Below are positions 17,323-25,279 of a stretch of DNA of 64,000 nucleotides, in pieces. Location: positions 1,364,001 to 1,428,000 of the forward strand of contig JACKEA010000001.1 in the NCBI GenBank assembly GCA_020633235.1, read 5' to 3'. Position 1 is the first letter of the stretch. Every line of letters starts with the position of its first letter. Source of the DNA: Polyangiaceae bacterium. Lineage in GTDB: Bacteria > Myxococcota_A > Polyangia > Polyangiales > Polyangiaceae. A model generated the notes under the pieces. The model ran no database searches and had not been told where the DNA came from. It worked only from the letters and a program-made list of their open reading frames with translations. The translations under genes and the position numbers were made by a program.

Positions 17323-20300
17323 CTACTGTTGAGCGACCCAATAGGAGGAGCCAACCAAGATTTGGATGCGCTCGAGTCGCTCGAGCCTCACGTCCGGGCC
17401 CGCTTGGAGCTCGAGTTCGTACTTCCCTCCAAAGGGTCGCCAGTACAGTTCGCTCCTCGAGACGGCGCCCACGTAGGATGTGTTCCACCCGTCCTTCAGC
17501 GGATCGAGCCAGAGCTCAGCCGCGAGTGCCTTGCCGCTTTCGATCCGGCCAGGTGGGAACTTGAAGGTCCACCAGTCGCCGGTGAAGTCCGTCACAATGG
17601 GTGTGCCGAAGTGACGAAGGTTGAACGGGAGAAATGCTTGCGAGTAGCAGGTGGCCGGATCTGGTGCCTTCTGGCAGTCACGCAATCCGGTCCCAACTAG
17701 GTTCACAGCCATTCGGGTCCATCGTGCGTTGTATCTAACGCTGAACGGTTGGACTACGCTCGTGCTGTCGAGCCGTCCCCATGGGTCCATTTGGAACACT
17801 GTGCGGGCGGCCAGCGCGCGTGGGACGTCGCATGACGATTCGGTGATGCACTCGAAGTCCTCGGGCGGACAGCCGCAGCCAGCGAAATCGGCGCATGCGA
17901 CCGTCACCCCGCCGAGTTCGGCCGCCGGGACGGCTCGCCACTCCGCGTCCGTGATCCCCTGCGGTGGGCACTGGACCTGCCAGACCCCGACATCCGGAAA
18001 CAGGGAGATGGTCTCTGTCCCGGTGTCAAAGGGCACAGGATCGCCAGGCGCCAGGCCCTTGAGGGTGACGATGTCAACGTCCTCCCCGGCGACTGCGCTT
18101 GGACGTTGGACCGCAAATCCATCAACAAACGCCCGGAGATTGGAGACGTAGTCGCTCACCTTGTTCGCGAAGATGCCTCCGGGCACGTTGTCGCCTACGG
18201 TGGAGCCCACGGCTGCGGGAAGGCTGAGGTCATACTCGTACACGCCGTCCGCCCACGTCGCGGGGCTCGCGACGAACGGCTCGTTCTGGGACAGGCGCGA
18301 GAGGTCCGCGACGTAGTGGGATTCGATCCCTCGGCGTGCGGTCAGCGCATAGCGACGCGCGGAGTCCAGCAGAGCCTTCGCGCGCCATGCATCGTACGCG
18401 CGGTAGCGACGATAGAGCCCGAATGACGTTGTTTGCGTTTGTCCGAGCAGGTCGAGTTCCAGCGCGTATCGCTCTCGTTCGAGCCGCGAGGAGTTGACGA
18501 GCTGGTCCACTGCGACCCCACTTTGAATGATCCTGGCCTGGTCCTCCCCCAGTCCCGAAAGCACGGAAGTAACGTTGAGGAGGCTGGTCTTCACTGCCTG
18601 CATTTGCGAGGCTTCTGCGACGCCGATGTCAGCCGCCAGCTCTGAACACTTCTCCATGTGTTGCTCGTAGGCGTCGTTTGCTCCCCAAGCCGCTCCGACG
18701 GCAATCCCACCCGGTCCAAACACCGCGCCTTGTGCCGCTCCGGTCGCGGCCCCCTTCGCAATGTCCTTGACAAAGTCATCGACGCCGCAGTTGTGCGCTC
18801 GGAGCAGGTTGGCTTTGTACAGCACCTTTGATGCGGTCTTGATGGCGGCGAGCGATGCTGCGATCTGCTTCTTGAGCAAGTCGAAGCGGTCATCAGGCGC
18901 TCGAATGGCCTGCCACTGCTCGACAAAGGCCGACTGGAGTTGACCGCCCTTGTAGTCCGCAAAGGTTGGCGACGTCTCGAGCGTGAGCGTTGCATTGAGC
19001 GGCGAGGCCAACGCGAAACGTGTCGAGAGCAGTCGTTCGACCGATGCCCGTGCGATGCATCCGAGTAGCACTGCTGCTTGCGCCTCTGCCGCGCTGCCGC
19101 TGCTTGCCTGTGGCGCGTTCAGAGCAGCCTGACATTCGGCTTCTGTGGGCGCTGGGAAGTTTTTGAGCGCCGGATACCAAGCGCCGAGAACGTTCGTCTC
19201 CGTCGTGCTCACGCTGCACGACGGGTTATCGTACCCGCACAGTTCCTGGGACGCCTGCTTCATGAGAAGCGCTGACTTCTGCGACTCCGCCTGGAGTTGC
19301 GCCTCATCCAGCTGCTGCGCAAGCAAGCCTTCCACGGCCTTGTCGACCGCATCCGTCGCGTCCTTGGCAGCCGTGTCGGCGGCATCGAGGTAGTAGCGAA
19401 ATGCTGGGACGCTTGCTTGACCGCCGAGGATCTCGGAGTTCGTGGGCGGAACCCACCTGTGCGGCAGGCCGAATCCGTCGTAGGCGGGTTCGGCAGGGTT
19501 GCCGTCGTCTGGAAGCATTTGTCGCGCAACCCACCCACCAGTTGCGCCGCCATGGGCAAAATACTCCGCTACACGTTCCGGCGTTCCGTCGTCGGTCCGA
19601 GTGCGGACCCCATTTGCCACGATCGCGAATCGGCCATCAACGTTTCCGTTGAACACGTTGATCAGCTGGGGACCGGTTCCGCGCCAGGCGTAGAACGTCC
19701 ACCACTTCTCGCTCGACTTCAGTGGCATCGGTCCAGCCGAAACAAGGTGCACGACGCTGCTGTTGGTCGCGGGCGAAAGGACCGCGAAATGGCCAGCGAG
19801 TAGCGAAGCTAGGAACCGTTCGGCGGCGTTGCGACCGAATACGTGAGCGTTCTGAGCTTGCGCGAAGGTCGCAGCCCATCCGTCGTTAGGGGCCGCCAGG
19901 AGCACCAGCAACTCCCCATTGACAGGTTCGCTCCAGAAGTCGTCCTGTGAATCAACAATCACCGACGCGGACCAGCGCGGGCTGCCCTGACTGTCTCCGC
20001 TAACGACAAGAGTCTTGCTCGTGGCATCGAATGTGGTCACTGGGCGGAGCGTCACTGACGTGCCTACCGATGTGGAGACAATCTTGTCAATGGCAGCGGA
20101 ATGCTGGAAGTAGTCATCTAGTCTCGCCCGCTGCGGATCCGCAGTACCAAGGCTTCCGAGGCGCTCCACCGCGATGACTACCAAGTCCCGTACCGCCGCC
20201 ATGGCTGGGATGGCGCCCATCGTTCGCTCGGCTTCTGCGGCCAGGCCTCCAGGACGGCCGAGGAATGGGTTACAGATGCCGAATAGCTCAACGCACTCGT

Positions 20301-21966
20301 AGTCCGTCGAGAAGCCTTGCTGGTGTGAAGGTGCGAGCGGGTCGAGGTCTGTCGCTGTTGCGAGGCGAAGGTGCGAGTTCTTGCTGTACGTTCCAGACAG
20401 ATCGGCTGGTGGGCGAGGGACAAGCCGCGCGGTAGGAGAGATGTGGATTCCGTTCGCGCCGAGGGTGAGGTCGCCATCAACGACGTGGCTGCCATAACGC
20501 TGGTATGGGCACGGGGAACCTGCAGCCGGGTCAAAGGGCGACAGGTCCAATTGCGGCCCGATTGCGTCGGCGAGCTGTTGGGCCACTGTGTCAACATGCT
20601 CGCGACGAACGCGCGCATAGCGCCAGAGCGCATGCTCGTCGGGATCAGCTGGTATCGCAACGCTAGAGCAGGACTCGGTTACGGGATCGAAGTCGAGGCA
20701 CAGCGTTTCGCGTAATCTTCGCTCAAGGGCATCGTACATCTTGCTCGCGCTGGACGCGACGTCGATGCTTGGGCATTGCTGGAAGCGGCCGCTCGCTGTC
20801 AGGTCAAGTAGATCAAAATGCTGAAGCAGAGCGAGCGCTGTGCGCGAACGCGGGTCATCGCTGTCCACACCGACGTACGGGACCACCTTCTTGTCTGGCC
20901 AACCCGTTGCCGGAGTGCCGATGCCGGCGGGATGCCGCCATGGCGTGCCTCCGCGCGCTGCAAGCGGGTCACCTCCATAGGCCGCCAGCATCAGTCTTTG
21001 CTGCCAGGACGTTGCCCCCCAAGTCTCGTCTGCTCGAGTCTCTGGGGCGCCGCCGTGGGGCAACCGCGCACTTCGACTGCGCGCAAGGAGCCCGAGCACC
21101 TCTTCCGTCAGATCTGAGTGAAGCTGTACGGACGTTGCGAAGTCCCGGCCCATGTTCTCCAGGACGCCGGTCGGTGCGTTGTGGCCGAACCATTGAAGGT
21201 AGGGGACTCGGTACGGGACCAGGTCCGGAGCGCAAGGGCCCGTGTTGGGGGTGGGGGGGCAAATGGGCGCGGTGCCGTCTCCGTTCGAAGCGAACACACT
21301 TCCGAGTAGTGCATAGTGGAGCATGGCGATCTGAGCGCGCTCGCGTGTGGTTTCGAGTAGCTCAAGCTGCTCCGAGTTCGACATCAAGAGTGCTTCCGCG
21401 CCGGCTGTTCCCGGCGCCAGTGAGCGTAGGTGTTGCGCAATGCACAGATTGATTCCCGCCCAACGCAGATCGGTATTGGCGAGGTCGAACGAAGCGCCCC
21501 ACGCGCCCGCATGCGCATCCACGAAAGACTCTTTCACCGGTGTGGGTTCTATTCCGACGCTCCGAGTCAGCTGCGGATTGTCCGGGTCGCAGTTGTTCGC
21601 CTTGGTTGCCCTGAACTCGACCCACTGGCTCAGCGGTTTGAGCCCGGTGGGCGGCATGACCTCGGAGATTCGGGTGATGACGTTCTGAAACACCCGATCG
21701 CTGTTGGAGAACTCGCCTGCAAAATCGATGTCATCGGAAACACAAGCGGCCGCAGCGTCAGCAAACAGCAGCTGAACCCTCGTGCCCCTCCACGATATCT
21801 TGTTGTTCGCGCACGGGACCGGCGTCAGTCCAGGCGCCGTCAACGAGTAGTGGCCTAGCTGCGTGTCTGACTGCCCGCTATCTACGGCGCAGGAACTGAC
21901 GAACAGAACCAGTATGCAGGCGCAGACGCGGACGGTGCGCACGAGGGTGTTTGCACGACTAGTCAT
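17323..21966 (-). CDS. Giant lipoprotein, possible TcA-like translocator partner
   Basis: A 1547-residue lipoprotein with a lipobox at Cys26 (FVSSC). I recognise no named domain. The N-terminal two thirds are mixed alpha/beta and Cys-containing. From about 890 to 1260 the protein is strongly helical with coiled-coil character, interrupted at about 1070-1098 by a Gly/Ala-rich segment (GAATGAAQGAVFGPGG) that could insert in a membrane. The last 330 residues are beta-rich. Long helices with an amphipathic insert followed by a beta C-terminus recall the TcA channel and its TcB-binding end, but this is inference from layout and from the TcB/Rhs neighbour. The start at 21966 overlaps the upstream stop by eight bases. 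Confidence 0.8.
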   Translation of the reverse strand: MTSRANTLVRTVRVCACILVLFVSSCAVDSGQSDTQLGHYSLTAPGLTPVPCANNKISWRGTRVQLLFADAAAACVSDDIDFAGEFSNSDRVFQNVITRISEVMPPTGLKPLSQWVEFRATKANNCDPDNPQLTRSVGIEPTPVKESFVDAHAGAWGASFDLANTDLRWAGINLCIAQHLRSLAPGTAGAEALLMSNSEQLELLETTRERAQIAMLHYALLGSVFASNGDGTAPICPPTPNTGPCAPDLVPYRVPYLQWFGHNAPTGVLENMGRDFATSVQLHSDLTEEVLGLLARSRSARLPHGGAPETRADETWGATSWQQRLMLAAYGGDPLAARGGTPWRHPAGIGTPATGWPDKKVVPYVGVDSDDPRSRTALALLQHFDLLDLTASGRFQQCPSIDVASSASKMYDALERRLRETLCLDFDPVTESCSSVAIPADPDEHALWRYARVRREHVDTVAQQLADAIGPQLDLSPFDPAAGSPCPYQRYGSHVVDGDLTLGANGIHISPTARLVPRPPADLSGTYSKNSHLRLATATDLDPLAPSHQQGFSTDYECVELFGICNPFLGRPGGLAAEAERTMGAIPAMAAVRDLVVIAVERLGSLGTADPQRARLDDYFQHSAAIDKIVSTSVGTSVTLRPVTTFDATSKTLVVSGDSQGSPRWSASVIVDSQDDFWSEPVNGELLVLLAAPNDGWAATFAQAQNAHVFGRNAAERFLASLLAGHFAVLSPATNSSVVHLVSAGPMPLKSSEKWWTFYAWRGTGPQLINVFNGNVDGRFAIVANGVRTRTDDGTPERVAEYFAHGGATGGWVARQMLPDDGNPAEPAYDGFGLPHRWVPPTNSEILGGQASVPAFRYYLDAADTAAKDATDAVDKAVEGLLAQQLDEAQLQAESQKSALLMKQASQELCGYDNPSCSVSTTETNVLGAWYPALKNFPAPTEAECQAALNAPQASSGSAAEAQAAVLLGCIARASVERLLSTRFALASPLNATLTLETSPTFADYKGGQLQSAFVEQWQAIRAPDDRFDLLKKQIAASLAAIKTASKVLYKANLLRAHNCGVDDFVKDIAKGAATGAAQGAVFGPGGIAVGAAWGANDAYEQHMEKCSELAADIGVAEASQMQAVKTSLLNVTSVLSGLGEDQARIIQSGVAVDQLVNSSRLERERYALELDLLGQTQTTSFGLYRRYRAYDAWRAKALLDSARRYALTARRGIESHYVADLSRLSQNEPFVASPATWADGVYEYDLSLPAAVGSTVGDNVPGGIFANKVSDYVSNLRAFVDGFAVQRPSAVAGEDVDIVTLKGLAPGDPVPFDTGTETISLFPDVGVWQVQCPPQGITDAEWRAVPAAELGGVTVACADFAGCGCPPEDFECITESSCDVPRALAARTVFQMDPWGRLDSTSVVQPFSVRYNARWTRMAVNLVGTGLRDCQKAPDPATCYSQAFLPFNLRHFGTPIVTDFTGDWWTFKFPPGRIESGKALAAELWLDPLKDGWNTSYVGAVSRSELYWRPFGGKYELELQAGPDVRLERLERIQILVGSSYWVAQQ

Positions 21967-22873
21967 GGCAGCACCGAATTCCCGTCATGTAGGGTGGCTG
22001 GTCAGGGAGTTGCTGGTTGGGAGTGATCGAGAGATACCCGGCACAAGCTGGTTTCGAGAGGGGTAACGATGTAGGCGAGTCGATCGAACCGCCGACCGCC
22101 TTGCACGGATCACAGCTGTCTATCCAATCCCAGGCGCCCGTCGCCATGTCGAACAGGCCGGGGAGCGGGCCCGCACATTCAGGGTTGCCAACCGGGACCA
22201 CGGTCAGGGACGTGGCGCATTTGTCGGAATAGACCTGACCGTAGGGGAACGCTAGTGTGCCTCCGAGGCTGCAGGCATTGAATCGTTCGCTTACGTTCGG
22301 ATCGGCATACTCATTTCCCACGAGCGTGCCGCCACCGATCCTGCCGCACAAACGCTTGCCAGCCCATTCGCAGTACGCTTTCGCGTCGCAGTAGTCGACG
22401 CAAAGCATCGGGTAGTCGGATGGAGTGGCATCGAAGCCGCCAGGCCAGCAGTCTTCGCGAATCCACTGTTTGTTTGCATCCTTGCATGAACCGGTTTGCG
22501 CGGCGGAGGGGTCCGGGTTCGCTGCCACGAACGCGGCGTAGTGCTCGCGAGTTGCCTCAGTTGCATCTATGCAGTAGGAGCCGCCGGCCGGGGCGCTCAC
22601 CTCCACCATTGGCGGCCCCGGGAGATTAGTTGGGCACGCGGTGTTCGCTCCGGTGCCGCCGCCCCCGGATTGACCACCGGTACCAGAGCCTCCGCAGTTG
22701 CAGACTCCCCACGCGCGGTTTGCATCACACAGTTGGCCGCCTTTGCACGCTGCCGGTCCTACGCACTCTCTGGTCTGGCCGGGCTCGCATCCTTCGCTGG
22801 CACCACTGTCGGATTGGCCGCACGAGATGACCAAGAAGGCAGCGACAAGACCCCAACTTCCGCTCGGCTTCAT
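21959..22873 (-). CDS. FGE-sulfatase-fold lipoprotein
   Basis: A 304-residue lipoprotein. The start at 22873 is preferred over the longer frame because it forms an ATGA overlap with the upstream stop and gives a clean signal peptide with lipobox Cys18 (LVISC). A Cys-rich segment and a Gly linker follow. A formylglycine-generating-enzyme (sulfatase-modifying factor) fold then runs from about 95 to 304 (YCIDATEATREHYAAFVAAN; MLCVDYCDAKAYCEWAGKRL; terminal TGIRCC). The many cysteines look structural. In this fold many bacterial members are binding or non-oxidase proteins. It is probably surface anchored and part of the same export or delivery apparatus. Confidence 0.85.
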   Translation of the reverse strand: MKPSGSWGLVAAFLVISCGQSDSGASEGCEPGQTRECVGPAACKGGQLCDANRAWGVCNCGGSGTGGQSGGGGTGANTACPTNLPGPPMVEVSAPAGGSYCIDATEATREHYAAFVAANPDPSAAQTGSCKDANKQWIREDCWPGGFDATPSDYPMLCVDYCDAKAYCEWAGKRLCGRIGGGTLVGNEYADPNVSERFNACSLGGTLAFPYGQVYSDKCATSLTVVPVGNPECAGPLPGLFDMATGAWDWIDSCDPCKAVGGSIDSPTSLPLSKPACAGYLSITPNQQLPDQPPYMTGIRCCHD

Positions 22874-23775
22874 TGAACGTCTCGCGCGCATCGGAACGAC
22901 CATGCGCCTTCTTGGGCGTTTCCGCCGATTGCTGCCGCCGCGGGTAGCAGGGCATCGATGGACGCGCCGCGGAGTGAGGTCACCTTGCATCCGCCCTTGC
23001 CCGCGCATGCACGGACCGCGGCTCCCGAGTCAGAAGCGAGAAGCTCTGCGCTGGTCAACAAGACATCCTCCATTCCTGACGGCGCGGCGCCGGCTGGATG
23101 CCTCCCCACACCGAGTAGTTGCTCAGCAGTGCACTGGCCGCGGCAACAGTTTGGGTCAGTGAGTGCCGCAACTGCGTTGGGGTGTTGTGCACACGATGGC
23201 TCGTCGTCGCCCCACGGGAACTCGTGGACGTCCGGCCCCCGAGCGGCAAGCAGCCATTCCTCGACCTTTGGAAGGCGCGCGCCGAGCCAGGCGCAGTAGC
23301 CAGCCGCCTGCGCTACGCTCACGCAGGTCACCGGCACGGTCTCCGCCTTCGCGGCGCGCGCGGTGTAGGTTTGAGCGGAACGCGGACCGGGGGCACACAG
23401 GGCCTTTCCCATTGCCGGACGCGCACAAGCCCCCGCGCTCACACAATCTCGGTACTCGGCAACTGTGATCGGCGATCGGGTGATGGCGAACGCGGATACA
23501 GACGCCTTGGTCATTAGCTGTGCGCTCCTGGTGCCCACCACGACTTGACCTCCAGGTACCTGCACTGTGTCCGGGTATCGTGTTGGCCCACGCTGCGGCT
23601 TGGTTCCGTCAGTGCTGCAGCCGAAGAGCGCGCTGCCTACTGCTAAGAAGAGAACACCTGAGGGCCGGGCCCGGTGCCGCGATAGCTTGAGAGGTTCGCC
23701 CTTGGCATTCAGATTCTCCGTGCTCGGCGCCGCGTTCGGCGGTCGAGCGACATCCAACCCATTCTGCCGCCTCAT
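22870..23775 (-). CDS. FGE-sulfatase-fold lipoprotein, first gene of toxin operon
   Basis: A 301-residue protein whose ATG is preceded by GCAGGAG. Residues 1-38 are an unusual polar extension. A hydrophobic stretch then ends in a lipobox at Cys53 (SALFGC). The FGE-sulfatase-like domain follows (ITRSPITVAEYRDCVSAGAC; VAQAAGYCAWLGARLPKVEEWLLAARG; terminal SFRCARDV). The catalytic cysteine pair of true formylglycine-generating enzymes is not evident, so it is more likely a carbohydrate- or protein-binding relative. It is translationally coupled to the next gene. Confidence 0.83.
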   Translation of the reverse strand: MRRQNGLDVARPPNAAPSTENLNAKGEPLKLSRHRARPSGVLFLAVGSALFGCSTDGTKPQRGPTRYPDTVQVPGGQVVVGTRSAQLMTKASVSAFAITRSPITVAEYRDCVSAGACARPAMGKALCAPGPRSAQTYTARAAKAETVPVTCVSVAQAAGYCAWLGARLPKVEEWLLAARGPDVHEFPWGDDEPSCAQHPNAVAALTDPNCCRGQCTAEQLLGVGRHPAGAAPSGMEDVLLTSAELLASDSGAAVRACAGKGGCKVTSLRGASIDALLPAAAAIGGNAQEGAWSFRCARDVQ

Positions 23776-23912
23776 GTTGTTCTCCTGCCCGCTGTGAAGC
23801 GTGTCGCTTCGTGTTCCCGTACGCCGATCCCTCCGCCACCTGGCGCACGAAGTCCACTCACATGATTCTCACAAGCAAACGTGTGCGCAGGTGTGCGCGT
23901 GCGGCGTGCCAG
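23776..23912 (-). promoter_or_regulatory. Gap between response regulator and toxin operon
   Basis: A 137-base gap on the shared strand. No convincing sigma-54 or sigma-70 promoter is seen. Purine/pyrimidine-alternating GCGCAC and GTGTGC repeats lie near 23880-23905. The first operon gene has a good ribosome binding site (GCAGGAG). Whether the operon has its own promoter or is read from the regulator gene cannot be decided here. Confidence 0.3.
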
Positions 23913-24596
23913 CTAGCCCATCAACGAGTAGCCGACGCCCGGAATGTTGCAGACAAGCTTTGACGCAGGTCCGATCGCGTCGCAGATCCGCGATCTCACG
24001 GTGTGGCAAGCGTGTTTGCTGAGCTTCAGCGCAGTGTTGAGCCGCTCGTATGTGACGATCTCGTTGCGATGTTCGTCCAGGACGCGCAAGAAGGCATGCT
24101 CCTGCTGCCGGAGTCGGATCACTCGTCCACGCACCCGCACGGTTGTTTCGTCTCGGAGAACCTCCAAGAGCGGCAGCTGGAGCTGTGCTCCGCATCGCCG
24201 AGCAGCGGCCGCAACGGCCCCGAGCAGCACGTCCGGCCCGTCCCCCTTCATCACGAACTGGTCGGCGGCGCGGTGGAGCGCGGCGGCCTTCACCTCGGGG
24301 TCCGTGCTTCCGCTCAGCGCGATGATCTGGCCGTCGTAGCCGCGGTCGCGGAGCACTTGGCCCAGTTCTATGCCGCTCTGCCCTTGGTCCAGCGCAATGT
24401 CCAAGAGCACGATTTGATACGGATCTACCGCGTTTCGCTCCAGGAGCTCAGCGCCGGTGGTGAACCCCATGACGAAGTACCCGTGGCGGTTGAGCAGGCT
24501 CACTGTGCTCTTCATGGACAGCTCGTCGTCATCCACGACGAGCACGCCCACGACTTCTGATTCCCCGGGTCCCGCTCCCACCTTGCCGTTCATCAT
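23913..24596 (-). CDS. OmpR-family response regulator
   Basis: A 227-residue two-component response regulator. The start at 24596 is supported by AGGAGG six bases upstream; the frame is open farther, without a site. The receiver domain (about residues 14-130) shows the acidic cluster VVDDDE, the phospho-acceptor Asp in VLLDIAL, Ser/Thr in ALSGST and the conserved Lys in FVMKGDG. A C-terminal winged helix (about 145-227, ending IPGVGYSLMG) has the OmpR/PhoB layout. No histidine kinase is nearby, so it is an orphan. It lies directly upstream of the toxin operon on the same strand and is the likely local regulator. Confidence 0.92.
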   Translation of the reverse strand: MMNGKVGAGPGESEVVGVLVVDDDELSMKSTVSLLNRHGYFVMGFTTGAELLERNAVDPYQIVLLDIALDQGQSGIELGQVLRDRGYDGQIIALSGSTDPEVKAAALHRAADQFVMKGDGPDVLLGAVAAAARRCGAQLQLPLLEVLRDETTVRVRGRVIRLRQQEHAFLRVLDEHRNEIVTYERLNTALKLSKHACHTVRSRICDAIGPASKLVCNIPGVGYSLMG

Positions 24597-25279
24597 CTTA
24601 CTCCTCCTGTGGGGAGGTCCGCGAGCTGGCATCCATGACAGGTCATGACGGGGCCATCGGGTCGCTCGCCCCGCAGTTGCGCGAAAAGACACCGATGGCG
24701 AACTGACGGAGCCGATACCTCACGCCCCGGCACCTTCTCCTGCGACCGCACCTGTCGCAGAAACGCCCGCATGTGCGGAGAATTGCTCAGGACCGAAGAG
24801 CGGATGGCGGTGGGCCGTGGGGGCTACCGCCGTCCGCCCCGCTTCTTGGTCCTCACCGTGCGTCGTCCCGCTTCGCCGGCCTGCTGCGCGTCCTTGGCGC
24901 TCGCGCCGCGGTCCTAGCGGCATCCGCCGAAGGCACATCAAGCTCCGCAGGGCTTGGGGTTGGTCGGTGAGGCGCGGGCACAAGTGGTTCGGGCGCGTTC
25001 AGTGGCACGGGCGCGTCCGGTGGCGCACGTGCGACACTTCGTTTCGACGCCCATGTCTCCGAGCGGACCGCCGCTTGGCTCGAGCTTGAACGCGACGTCA
25101 AAAGCGCTCTTGTTGCCCAGGAAGTTCCGGTCGGTCCGTCCGGGCGAATGCTCGAAGCAGATCCGCACTCGTCCGTGAGGCGCCTCGGACCACTATCAAC
25201 GCACAGCTCGCTCTGCGAGGAGGAGCCGGCCCTACCGGGGAGGCATTCCCCCTCGCGCCAGCGTGTACACTCGGCGACC
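24597..25279. other. Gene-poor stretch between regulator and zinc-ribbon gene
   Basis: About 680 bases with several overlapping frames of skewed composition on both strands. The only stretch that reads like real protein is on the minus strand at about 24938-25182 (GTG start; FEHSPGRTDRNFLGNKSAF, then LGDMGVETKCRTC), possibly a small gene or remnant. I do not recognise it and do not call it as a gene. Confidence 0.35.
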
